This document shows positions 8,620 through 16,284 of a stretch of DNA of 64,000 nucleotides, in pieces. How positions within the stretch are numbered: position 1 is the first letter of the stretch; each line of letters opens with the position of its first letter. Made by a program: the position numbers and the translations under genes. The stretch spans positions 1,612,001-1,676,000 of the forward strand of contig NZ_JAAAPL010000001.1 of assembly GCF_011317445.1 (NCBI RefSeq). The letters run 5' to 3'. The notes below the pieces were generated by a model, which did not search any database, was not told the DNA's origin, and saw only the letters and a program-made list of their open reading frames with translations. The DNA is from Chelativorans multitrophicus (GTDB lineage Bacteria; Pseudomonadota; Alphaproteobacteria; Rhizobiales; Rhizobiaceae).

Positions 8620-10050
8620 ATGCTGTCCATACCTCTCGGGGAAGATTGCAGCGTGGAAGAGTTCCGTGCGGCCGCGCGGCACTGCCTTGCACGCGGTATT
8701 GCGCCCGAGGATGTTCACTTCAGCGTGGGTGGCACCTTGCCGCTGTTCGCGGAGGAGGCGCCGGAACGCGTTTCAGTTGCGAACGTAAGAGTTCCGCGTG
8801 GCTATGCAAATCTCGTCCCCAAAATTGTCTGCCACAGCGAAGCGGACCGTTTCGCGCTGCTCTATCGGCTGCTGTGGCGCATCCATCGCGGCGAGCGCCA
8901 CGTGCTCGACAACCCGGCCGATCCCGACGCCGCCAAGGCGCAGCGCTACGCAAAGGCGGTCGACAAGGATATCTACCGCATGCAGGCCTATGTGCGCTTC
9001 GCCGAGCGGGAAATTGATGGCGCGCGGATTTTCGTTGCCTGGCATGAACCGCAGCATCGCATGCTTCGGTTGGCCGCGCCATTTTTCGTGGACCGGTTCA
9101 GCAATATGGACTGGCTGATCGCAACGCCGATCGGGACCATAGCCTGGCAAGGGGGCGTTCTGGCTTTCGGCCCGCCGGCAGCGCGGCCTGCCGAGGCGGG
9201 CGATACGGTCCTTGATGAGCTGTGGACGGCATATTTTCGTGCCACTTTCAACCCGGCTCGCCTGCGCGTGAAGGCCATGGTGGCGCAGATGCCAAAGCGG
9301 CATTGGGCGACGATGCCCGAGACGGCGTTGATCCCCGATATGGTGCGGGCAGCGGGCGCTCGCGTCGCCGAAATGGAGACCACCGCGCCAGAAACCCCGC
9401 CACGTTTCGCGGAGAGACTTGCAGAGCGAATGGCATCAATCTCCGCGCAATCTGGCGAGCTCCTGCCGCTCGACGTCCTGCGAGAGGAGATCCAATCCTG
9501 CAGACTGTGCCCGCTGCACGGGCCGGCGACCCAAGCCGTGCCCGGCGAGGGCGCACCCGAGGCCGAGATCATGTTTGTGGGCGAGCAGCCAGGCGACCAA
9601 GAGGACCTTGCCGGCAGGCCTTTTGTCGGCCCCGCCGGCCAGGTGTTCGAGCGCGCGCTTCTCGAAGCGGGAATTGCGCGGCAGAAGACTTACGTCACCA
9701 ATGCCGTGAAGCATTTCAAGTTTGAGCCGCGCGGAAAAAGGCGCGTGCATATGAAGCCGAGCGGCGGTGAGGTGTCGAAGTGCCGCTTCTGGCTGGACCG
9801 CGAGATCAGCGCCGTCAAGCCGAAGCTCGTGGTCGCTCTGGGCGCTACCGCCATGCTGGGTCTCACCGGCCGCCCCGTGCCTGTCACCAAGGCCCGTGGG
9901 CAGGTGATTGCTGCCGACAGCTTCTCCATCCTCGTTACCGTGCATCCGTCCTATCTCCTGCGGCTGCCCGAAAAGGAACGCGCCGAGGCTGAATACGAAC
10001 GCTTCGTCGAGGATCTGCGGAAGGCGAGAGACTGGTGCGAGGCCGCTTGA
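8620..10050 (+). CDS. udgX: DUF4130-UdgX fusion: uracil-DNA cross-linking glycosylase-like protein
   Basis: 476 aa two-domain protein. Residues about 70-245 are the DUF4130 (radical-SAM-linked) domain; residues about 285-475 are a family-4-type uracil-DNA glycosylase fold. Visible glycosylase parts: Fe-S cysteines Cys294, Cys297 (SCRLCPL) and Cys388 (KCRFW), motif A GEQPGDQED (321-329) and motif B VHPSY (441-445). The insertion KRRVH (373-377) is the R-loop that defines UdgX; in characterised UdgX the His of this loop forms a covalent bond to the abasic deoxyribose after uracil excision. Starts 1 base after the radical SAM gene stop. Likely role: capture or repair of uracil in DNA, with the radical SAM partner of unknown chemistry. 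Confidence 0.88.
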   Translation: MLSIPLGEDCSVEEFRAAARHCLARGIAPEDVHFSVGGTLPLFAEEAPERVSVANVRVPRGYANLVPKIVCHSEADRFALLYRLLWRIHRGERHVLDNPADPDAAKAQRYAKAVDKDIYRMQAYVRFAEREIDGARIFVAWHEPQHRMLRLAAPFFVDRFSNMDWLIATPIGTIAWQGGVLAFGPPAARPAEAGDTVLDELWTAYFRATFNPARLRVKAMVAQMPKRHWATMPETALIPDMVRAAGARVAEMETTAPETPPRFAERLAERMASISAQSGELLPLDVLREEIQSCRLCPLHGPATQAVPGEGAPEAEIMFVGEQPGDQEDLAGRPFVGPAGQVFERALLEAGIARQKTYVTNAVKHFKFEPRGKRRVHMKPSGGEVSKCRFWLDREISAVKPKLVVALGATAMLGLTGRPVPVTKARGQVIAADSFSILVTVHPSYLLRLPEKERAEAEYERFVEDLRKARDWCEAA

Positions 10051-10296
10051 GCCGGAAGGGAATCGGCAGGCGGATCAACATCGCATGTGGTGCGTTCCTG
10101 CACGATGGATCGCGCGCGTAACACACTCGCCTTGGGGCGAAGGCAACTGTGGCTGCTACCGGCATAACAGTAGTGGCATGCAGCCGTCCTCACCGCATCC
10201 TGATCCCGTCGATCACAAGTCTGGCCGCAGAGGTTTAGGGTCCCAACCGGAACAACCGCTCATAGATGCTCACGGGCACCGTGAACGAATTACGGC

Positions 10297-11055
10297 TCAG
10301 AAAGCGGCACGCAGAGCTTTCAGCCCGGCAGAAAACACCCCCACGTCGGACCCGACGGCCAGGAACTCCACCCCCATTTCCGCATAACCTTTGGCGAGCG
10401 TCTGGTCTGACGTCAAAATTCCCGCAGCCTTTCCGGCTCTGCGGATGCGAGCCAGTGCGTCCGTGACCACCGCCTGCACCTCCGGCGCACCCGGTTTGCC
10501 GCGATAGCCCATATCGGCAGCGAGGTCGGCAGGACCGACAAAGACACCGTCGACCCCATCGAGCGCCAGGATTTCATCGAGCGCGGCGATGCCCGCGCGG
10601 CTTTCGACCTGAAGCAAAAGGCAGACTTCGTCATTTGCCGTTTGCAGATAATCGGAGATTGCATTGTAGCGCGACGCGCGCGCAAGTGACGCGCCGACGC
10701 CACGAACCCCCTCGGGCGGGTAGCGCATGGATTTTACGACCTCGGCGGCCTGTGCGCCGCTTTCGATCATCGGCACGAGCAGCGTCTGTGCTCCCAGATC
10801 CAGCATTTGCTTGATCTCAGCGCGGTTATGGTCTCGCACCCGCACCACCGGATGGGAGGCGTCGCCAATCGCCCGCAGCTGATCGAGTACATCCCGCAGC
10901 CCGTTGGGTCCGTGTTCGCCGTCGATCACCAGCCAGTCAAAGCCCGCTCCCGCCGCGAGCTCCGCCGTGGTTGCTTCGGCAAGTCCCAGCCAAAGACCGA
11001 TCTGGGTCTCTCCCTTCTTCAACCGCGCCTTGAAGCTGTTCCTCGGTGCTGGCAT
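10297..11055 (-). CDS. hpaI: 4-hydroxy-2-oxoheptane-1,7-dioate aldolase
   Basis: Class II aldolase of the HpcH/HpaI family, 252 aa. Last step of the homoprotocatechuate pathway: cleaves 4-hydroxy-2-oxoheptanedioate to pyruvate and succinic semialdehyde. Visible signature residues are the catalytic His in VIDGEHGPNG, the metal-binding Glu in LLLQVESRAG and Asp in GVFVGPADLAADMG. Cytoplasmic. It is the last gene of the hpa operon, 12 bp after hpaH. Related 2-keto-3-deoxy-rhamnonate or macrophomate-like aldolases share the fold, but the operon context settles the call. Confidence 0.92.
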   Translation of the reverse strand: MPAPRNSFKARLKKGETQIGLWLGLAEATTAELAAGAGFDWLVIDGEHGPNGLRDVLDQLRAIGDASHPVVRVRDHNRAEIKQMLDLGAQTLLVPMIESGAQAAEVVKSMRYPPEGVRGVGASLARASRYNAISDYLQTANDEVCLLLQVESRAGIAALDEILALDGVDGVFVGPADLAADMGYRGKPGAPEVQAVVTDALARIRRAGKAAGILTSDQTLAKGYAEMGVEFLAVGSDVGVFSAGLKALRAAF

Positions 11056-11067
11056 GATGCAATCCTT

Positions 11068-11871
11068 TCAGGCAAAGGTAATCGAAGCAGATCCGAAACT
11101 GCCGAAATCGGCATGGATCTTCGTTCCTGGCGGGCACTCGATCGGTGCGATGAACGAGCCGGCAAGGACGACCTGCCCGGCCTCGATCCGCTGATTATAC
11201 TGATTCATACGGCGCGCGAGCCAAACAATGCCCTGCACCGGATCGTTGAGAATCGCCGCTCCGAGGCCGGTTGCCTCCACCTGCTCGTTCTTGGATACGA
11301 TAGCGCCAACCCAGCGCAGATCGAAGTCCTCGGGCCCGTGCCGTTCGCATCCCAGAACGATTCCACCATTGGCGGCATTGTCCGCTACGGTGTCGAAGAT
11401 CCTGCGCGTCTGGCCTGTCTCGTGATCCTTTCGCTGGATTCGCGTATCGAGGATCTCGATGGCAGGTGCAACGTAATCCGTGGCGGCGAGCACGTCCTCC
11501 CGTGACACCTTGCCGTCGAGCGGTGACTTCATGACGAAGGCGATCTCCGTCTCGATCCGCGGCTGTATGAACCGGCCTGCGGGGACCGTCGAGCCGCTGG
11601 CAAAATCCATATCGTCATAGATCACGCCGCTGTCCGGCGTGTCGATACCGAGCGCATCCTGCATGACCTTCGAAGTCAGCCCGATTTTCCAGCCGATGAT
11701 CTTGCGGCCTCTGGCGAGCTTTTGCGCCATCTGGGCCGACTGAATCGCATAGGCATCGTCGAGCGTGATCTCGGGGTGCCGGATGGACAGAAGCCCGATC
11801 TGAGCGCACGTCTCTTCGGCACGCAACAGATCGGCCGCAGCCAGTTCGATCTCAGCCCTGCTCAGCATCAC
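11068..11871 (-). CDS. hpaH: 2-oxohept-3-ene-1,7-dioate hydratase
   Basis: 267 aa hydratase/decarboxylase-family enzyme (same fold as MhpD and XylJ). Adds water to 2-oxohept-3-enedioate to give the HpaI substrate. Family marks: IIGWKIGLTSKVMQ, PRIETEIAFVM (metal-binding Glu residues) and the C-terminal AGSFIAPIECPPGTKIHADF. The stop region overlaps nothing, but the start lies 4 bp inside the preceding FAH-family gene end (11868-11871, ATGA), indicating coupling. Confidence 0.93.
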   Translation of the reverse strand: MMLSRAEIELAAADLLRAEETCAQIGLLSIRHPEITLDDAYAIQSAQMAQKLARGRKIIGWKIGLTSKVMQDALGIDTPDSGVIYDDMDFASGSTVPAGRFIQPRIETEIAFVMKSPLDGKVSREDVLAATDYVAPAIEILDTRIQRKDHETGQTRRIFDTVADNAANGGIVLGCERHGPEDFDLRWVGAIVSKNEQVEATGLGAAILNDPVQGIVWLARRMNQYNQRIEAGQVVLAGSFIAPIECPPGTKIHADFGSFGSASITFA

Positions 11872-12737
11872 TCGTCCTCAATGCCGTTGCGCAGGATGCC
11901 TATGCCTTCGGCTTCGACCTCCACCACATCGCCGGGCTTGAGCCAAACCGGCGGATCGAACCTCGCGCCCGCGCCTGTGGGCGTCCCACAGATGATCACA
12001 TCACCCGGTGCAAGCGCGCAGAAGGTCGATACATATTCGATGATATAGCGGAAATCGAAGATCATGTTCCTGGTGCGGTCCTGTTGGCGGACTTCGCCAT
12101 TCACACGCGTGGTCAGCTCGATATCAAGCTGCGATGCATCGCGAAAAGGCACCAGCCATGGACCAAGCGAGCCCGATCTTTCCCAGTTCTTGCCTTGCGT
12201 CACGTTGAATTTCGCATGGCGCACCCAATCACGGATCGTGCCTTCATTGCAGAGGGTGAGCGCCGCGATATGATCATAGGCGTGCTCTCTGGCGATGCGG
12301 CGGCCGCCCTTGCCGATGACGATCGCCACCTCACCCTCATAGTCGAGCTGCTCGCTTTCCGGCGGACGAACGAGATTCTGGCCATGTCCGGTGAAAGTCC
12401 GCGGGAAACGAATGAATATGGAGGGCTTCGTCGGTTGGGACTGGCCATCCTTGTATTCGGCATTGCGGTCCGGATAGTTCACGCCGATGCAGATCAGCTT
12501 TTCGGGAGTTGCGATCGGAATGAGGTAAGTAACATCCTCTTCGCGGTAGGTCGGCGCACGCCCCTTGGCGGAGCCGATCACCTCCTCGAGCGCCCCCGCC
12601 TCGATCACCTCCTTCAGGCCCTTGAAGCGGCTGCCATATTCGAGCGTCATATCGATGATGCCTTCTTCGGTCACCACACCGAAGCGATCGGCGCCATTTG
12701 CCCGGAACGCCGCGATGCGAGCGGGAATTGCTGTCAT
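11868..12737 (-). CDS. hpaG: Fumarylacetoacetate hydrolase family protein; likely 5-carboxymethyl-2-oxohexenedioate decarboxylase
   Basis: 289 aa FAH-family enzyme. The metal site EGEVAIVIGKGGRRI (Glu-Glu pair) and the core LICIGVNYPDRNAEY are typical. In the hpa pathway this slot is filled by HpaG, which decarboxylates and isomerises the C8 intermediate to 2-oxohept-3-enedioate. The classic E. coli HpaG is a tandem of two FAH-like halves of about 430 aa; this one is a single unit, so isomerisation may rest on HpaF alone. Start set at ATG 12737, 9 nt after GGGAGG; ATG 12743 is too close to that site. Substrate assignment comes mainly from context. Confidence 0.8.
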   Translation of the reverse strand: MTAIPARIAAFRANGADRFGVVTEEGIIDMTLEYGSRFKGLKEVIEAGALEEVIGSAKGRAPTYREEDVTYLIPIATPEKLICIGVNYPDRNAEYKDGQSQPTKPSIFIRFPRTFTGHGQNLVRPPESEQLDYEGEVAIVIGKGGRRIAREHAYDHIAALTLCNEGTIRDWVRHAKFNVTQGKNWERSGSLGPWLVPFRDASQLDIELTTRVNGEVRQQDRTRNMIFDFRYIIEYVSTFCALAPGDVIICGTPTGAGARFDPPVWLKPGDVVEVEAEGIGILRNGIEDE

Positions 12738-12859
12738 GACCATGGTCCTCCCTTGAATTCTTACTGGCGCTAAAGCGCACTCTCGCTGGCGGGTACTTAC
12801 CGGTTCCCAATCAGGGCCGCTTGCTTCACGAGGCTGGCGTCGGTGAGCATGAGCTTTCC

Positions 12860-13840
12860 TTAAGGTGCGATGATCGGGCTTGCTTCGAGACGGGAATGAA
12901 CGGGTTCGACCCCCTCGAAGAGCGAGCCGTGCTCGAACCAGGATTTCGGTGCCGGGGCGCCCCAAAGCGTCTGACGCTGTGGGTCCTTGAGGTCCCATTT
13001 GATCGGCTCGAGGTCGGGATCAACCGTTTGATAATCGGAGCAGTAGATCTCGATCCGGTGCCGGTCGGGGTCCAGGATATAAAGGAAAAAGGCATTGGAG
13101 ATGCCGTGGCGGCCCGGTCCCCGCTCGATATTGGCGACATAGCCGGTCGTCGCCATCAAATCGCAGAGGTCTATGATGTTGAGCGGTGTGGGAACCCAAA
13201 AGGCGGTATGGTGCAGCCGTGGGCCGAATCCATTGGTAAAGGCCAGGTCATGGACACCGCCCTTGCGGTGGGTCCAGGCGGCCCATAGCTTGCCGCTCTC
13301 CTCGTCCTCCGTATATTCGGTGACGCGGAACCCTATCTCACCATAGAACTCGACGGCCTTGTCCACATCCGGCGAAAAGCAGTTGAAGTGGTCGATCCGA
13401 AGCGGCCTCACTCCACGATAGAGCGCATATTTCTGGTGGATCGGCTCCAGCCGGTCCATCTTGAAATAAAACTCTATCGGCGCGCCGAAGCAGTCCGTGG
13501 TCGCGAGCGTGCGTCCCTGGTAGGGCCGTTCGACCCAGGCGACCGGATGGCCGCGTTTTTGGAACCATGAATGCGCGATATCAAGTTGCTCCTCATCGAA
13601 GACCTTGAACGACAAGGCCCTGACGAGGCTTTCTGCGGATTTGCGTAGAACCATGCAGTGATGGCCGCGCTCTTCCAGCGCGCGCAGGTAAATCACTTCA
13701 TCGTCTTCGTCGGTTACCTGAAGGCCGAGCGTATCGACATAAAAGGCACGCGAGGCGGTGAGATCCTTAACGCCAAACTCGACATGGCTGAGCCGGATAA
13801 TGTTGAACGGCGGATAAAGGGTCGGAGCCGAGATCGGCAT
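12860..13840 (-). CDS. hpaD: Homoprotocatechuate (3,4-dihydroxyphenylacetate) 2,3-dioxygenase, extradiol type I
   Basis: Ring-cleaving non-haem Fe(II) or Mn(II) dioxygenase, 326 aa, built from two vicinal-oxygen-chelate modules. The 2-His-1-carboxylate metal ligands are visible: His151 (RIDHFNCF), His210/211 (RLHHTAFW) and Glu264 (HRIEIY). It opens homoprotocatechuate to 5-carboxymethyl-2-hydroxymuconic semialdehyde. GGGAGA lies just before ATG 13840. The gene is third in hpaF-E-D-G-H-I. The C-terminal tail (SWFEHGSLFEG region) resembles the lid of bacterial HPCD enzymes. Confidence 0.93.
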   Translation of the reverse strand: MPISAPTLYPPFNIIRLSHVEFGVKDLTASRAFYVDTLGLQVTDEDDEVIYLRALEERGHHCMVLRKSAESLVRALSFKVFDEEQLDIAHSWFQKRGHPVAWVERPYQGRTLATTDCFGAPIEFYFKMDRLEPIHQKYALYRGVRPLRIDHFNCFSPDVDKAVEFYGEIGFRVTEYTEDEESGKLWAAWTHRKGGVHDLAFTNGFGPRLHHTAFWVPTPLNIIDLCDLMATTGYVANIERGPGRHGISNAFFLYILDPDRHRIEIYCSDYQTVDPDLEPIKWDLKDPQRQTLWGAPAPKSWFEHGSLFEGVEPVHSRLEASPIIAP

Positions 13841-13890
13841 GATTCTTCTCCCTATAAAGACTTTGGCCAGCGCGCCTTCGGAAGCGGGCT

Positions 13891-15402
13891 TCAGCCGCCG
13901 AGTTTCGAGACCTTGTGTTCCCTGCGCGGGAAGCTGACATTCACCGTTTCCATGTAGAAATCGAACGACCAGTCGCCGCCATCACGCCCGATGCCAGAGG
14001 CCTTCACCCCGCCGAATGGCGTAGGCAGATGGCGCACATTCTCCGAGTTCACCCAGATCATTCCGGCCTCCAGATTGTCGGTCATGCGCATCGCCCGACC
14101 CAGATCCCGCGTCCAGAGATAAGCTGCCAGGCCATAATTCACATCGTTGGCGATGGCCAGCGCCTCGTCCTCGTCCTTGAACGGGATGGCCGTCAGCACC
14201 GGACCGAAAATCTCCTCCTGAGCGATCGCCATGTCGTTGCGGGCGTTCGTAAACAGCGTCGGGCGCACGAAGCAGCCGGCTTCGCCATATTTCTCGCCGC
14301 CCGTTGCGATGATCGCGCCTTCTTCTTTCGCCTTTTCGAAATAGGAAAGCACCTTCTTTTCATGCGAAGGGTGAATCAGCGGACCGATCACCGTTTCAGG
14401 ATCGAGGGGGTGGCCGATTTTTATGCCGCGCGCGACCTCGGCCACGCGCCGGGTGAATTCCTCGTAAATCGATTCCTGCACAAGCAGGCGTGATGAGGAC
14501 GTGCAACGCTCCCCGTTCAGTGAATAGATCATGAAAGCGGCGGCATCGACCGCACGGTCGAGATCGGCGTCGTCGAACACGATAACGGGATTCTTTCCGC
14601 CAAGCTCGAAATGGACGCGCTTTAGCGTGTCTGCGCCCTGCTTCATGATCATGGAACCGGTACGGCTTTCGCCGACAAAGGCGATTGCCTTGATCCCCTT
14701 ATGCTCCGTCAAGGCGCGGCCTGCCTCCTCTCCGTAGCCATTCACGACGTTCAGAACGCCCTTCGGCAGTCCGGCCTCCTCAGCGATCTGCACGAGCAGG
14801 TTGGCCGTGAGCGGGGAGAACTCCGCCGGCTTGTGCACTACCGTGCAGCCCGCCGCCAGCGCCGGAGCAATCTTCCAGGTCGAGAGCATGAAAGGCGTAT
14901 TCCACGGCGTAATCACACCCACCGGCCCGATAGGGCGGCGCGAGGTGACATTCATCTGGGCGGGGGTCCGAAGCGCCCTGCCGTCCTCGGAGCCTGGTGC
15001 CTGATCGGCAAAGAAACGGAAGTTCTCGGCGCCGCGAATAGCCGCCTTGGACATGAAACGAAGCGCCTGTCCGGTATCCATGCACTCGATGAACGCGATC
15101 TCCTCAGCCCGCGCCTCGATCCCTTCGGCCACCTTGATCAGGATCTTCCGTCGCTCTGCGCCCGATGTCTTCGACCATGTTTTGAACGCTTCGCTGGCCG
15201 CGGCAACCGCCTTGTCGGTGTCGGCCGCCCCACCCCTGGCCACCTTGGCAAGTGTCGACATGTCGACGGGCGAGACGGTCTCGAACGTCTCGCCGGAAGC
15301 AGCAGGTACCTGTGCGCCACCGACATGGTTCAGGACACCGCCTTCGCGAAACGGTTTCAGATATTCGACGGCGCGCGCGATGTTCTCGTTGAGAACGCTC
15401 AT
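13891..15402 (-). CDS. hpaE: 5-carboxymethyl-2-hydroxymuconate semialdehyde dehydrogenase
   Basis: NAD+-dependent aldehyde dehydrogenase, 503 aa, oxidising the ring-cleavage product of HpaD to 5-carboxymethyl-2-hydroxymuconate. Catalytic Glu in HFELGGKNPV and Cys in LNGERCTSSSRLL, plus IGPVGVITPWNTPFML and QEEIFGPVLTAI. ATG 15402 is preceded by AAGGAG at 7 nt, which decides the start against an in-frame TTG at 15408. Lies 17 bp after hpaF in the operon. Confidence 0.93.
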   Translation of the reverse strand: MSVLNENIARAVEYLKPFREGGVLNHVGGAQVPAASGETFETVSPVDMSTLAKVARGGAADTDKAVAAASEAFKTWSKTSGAERRKILIKVAEGIEARAEEIAFIECMDTGQALRFMSKAAIRGAENFRFFADQAPGSEDGRALRTPAQMNVTSRRPIGPVGVITPWNTPFMLSTWKIAPALAAGCTVVHKPAEFSPLTANLLVQIAEEAGLPKGVLNVVNGYGEEAGRALTEHKGIKAIAFVGESRTGSMIMKQGADTLKRVHFELGGKNPVIVFDDADLDRAVDAAAFMIYSLNGERCTSSSRLLVQESIYEEFTRRVAEVARGIKIGHPLDPETVIGPLIHPSHEKKVLSYFEKAKEEGAIIATGGEKYGEAGCFVRPTLFTNARNDMAIAQEEIFGPVLTAIPFKDEDEALAIANDVNYGLAAYLWTRDLGRAMRMTDNLEAGMIWVNSENVRHLPTPFGGVKASGIGRDGGDWSFDFYMETVNVSFPRREHKVSKLGG

Positions 15403-15419
15403 AAGCAATCTCCTTCAGG

Positions 15420-15803
15420 TCAACCCGACACGCGAGCGTGAATGGGCGTCTCTTTCCAATTCAGGTTCGGGTCTATTTCCCGGATTTCGAGAGACAGGGC
15501 GAAATGAGGGGTTGAGAGTGGTTCGGCGAGCGCCGCACGCGCCGCTGCAAATATCAGCTCGCCCGCTTGTTTCAGCGCCTCGACCGAGCGCCCCGAACCG
15601 ACCGACAAAGTCATGGCGACAAAATCGTTCTCGGCCAGCCCATCCGCCACGATCGTGTAATCGGCCTTGTGAGCCCGGACGCGGATGCCCGCCAGCGGGA
15701 AGATTCCCGTTTCACGCATCGCGCCGTGCAGCGCTCTGCAGAGGCCGGCAACATCTGTCCGGGTTTCAAGCCCAGCGGAATATTCGATCGACAAATGCGG
15801 CAT
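15420..15803 (-). CDS. hpaF: 5-carboxymethyl-2-hydroxymuconate delta-isomerase
   Basis: 127 aa member of the tautomerase-like CHMI family; converts 5-carboxymethyl-2-hydroxymuconate to its oxo tautomer for decarboxylation. Pro2 directly after the initiator Met (MPHLSIEYSAGLE) is the catalytic base of the superfamily and is conserved here. First gene of the hpa operon; its start codon lies 17 bp downstream of a perfect 16-bp palindrome that is probably the operator. Confidence 0.92.
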   Translation of the reverse strand: MPHLSIEYSAGLETRTDVAGLCRALHGAMRETGIFPLAGIRVRAHKADYTIVADGLAENDFVAMTLSVGSGRSVEALKQAGELIFAAARAALAEPLSTPHFALSLEIREIDPNLNWKETPIHARVSG

Positions 15804-15820
15804 CCATCACTCCATCGCTT

Positions 15821-15836
15821 ATTTAACATGTTAAAT
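15821..15836 (-). promoter_or_regulatory. Perfect 16-bp palindromic operator of the hpa operon
   Basis: ATTTAACATGTTAAAT is an uninterrupted perfect palindrome located 17 bp before the hpaF start, in an AT-rich patch of an otherwise GC-rich region. Symmetric sites of this form and size fit a MarR-type dimer; the hpa operons of enterobacteria are repressed by the MarR protein HpaR/HpcR. No marR-type gene is in this window, so the regulator would act from elsewhere. Confidence 0.7.
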
Positions 15837-15847
15837 TAATGCGCATT

Positions 15848-15853
15848 TGTCAA
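15848..15853 (-). promoter_or_regulatory. Candidate -35 element of the hpaF promoter
   Basis: On the minus strand the sequence reads TTGACA, a consensus -35 box. A -10 element at usual distance would fall inside the 15821-15836 palindrome, so a bound repressor would block polymerase. The box is itself the centre of a second small inverted repeat, CATTTGTCAAATG (15844-15856). Confidence 0.45.
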
Positions 15854-16141
15854 ATGCAGTCGTGCAATTATGCCCTGCAAACCGGAGCTTTCGTGAGGAA
15901 CGGAGTTTCGCTGCAAACACAAGCATCGGCTTACCCCCGAACGGATCAGTGCTTCCGAAACCGCGCGTTCCGGTCGGCTTCATCATCTGCGAGGCGTTAT
16001 GTTCGGTCCGGGAGCAAGCTAGCAGCGACCCCGCCGCGATTTCAATCGATTTAGCCGGTAAAGTGGTAGGCCGGTGAAGATCCCGTTGAAATAGCGATGT
16101 TTTTCAAAGGTGCGCGAGGGAGACTTCATCTTCGAGCAAAA

Positions 16142-16151
16142 TTGTCGACAG
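16142..16151. promoter_or_regulatory. FCD-GntR-type operator, upstream copy (O1)
   Basis: TTGTCGACAG matches the TNGTNNACNA form typical of FadR/FCD-subfamily GntR regulators. It sits 12 bp upstream of a consensus -35 box of the tctC promoter. Its exact reverse complement recurs at 16205-16214. The FCD-type GntR gene at the end of the same operon (21740-22444) is the obvious candidate regulator. Confidence 0.6.
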
Positions 16152-16163
16152 AAACCTTCCAGG

Positions 16164-16193
16164 TTGACAACATCAGTCGGTATCGCCTTATAT
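16164..16193 (+). promoter_or_regulatory. Sigma-70-like promoter of the tct-prp operon
   Basis: TTGACA (16164-16169), an 18-bp spacer and TTATAT (16188-16193), giving a transcription start near 16200. It points towards tctC and leaves a leader of about 85 nt. The two GntR-type half-palindromes lie just upstream of the -35 and just downstream of the predicted start. Confidence 0.6.
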
Positions 16194-16204
16194 GAGACTC
16201 GTAT

Positions 16205-16214
16205 CTGTCGACAA
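16205..16214. promoter_or_regulatory. FCD-GntR-type operator, downstream copy (O2)
   Basis: CTGTCGACAA is the exact inverted copy of the site at 16142-16151. It covers roughly +5 to +14 of the predicted transcript. Spacing between the two centres is 63 bp, about six helical turns, so a looped repressor dimer pair could clamp the promoter. Confidence 0.6.
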
Positions 16215-16284
16215 CCTTGGTTGGGATGGGTCACTTCGTCGAGTGGGCACGATTGCTTGCCCAAAACCTAAGGGAGGAATTGCG

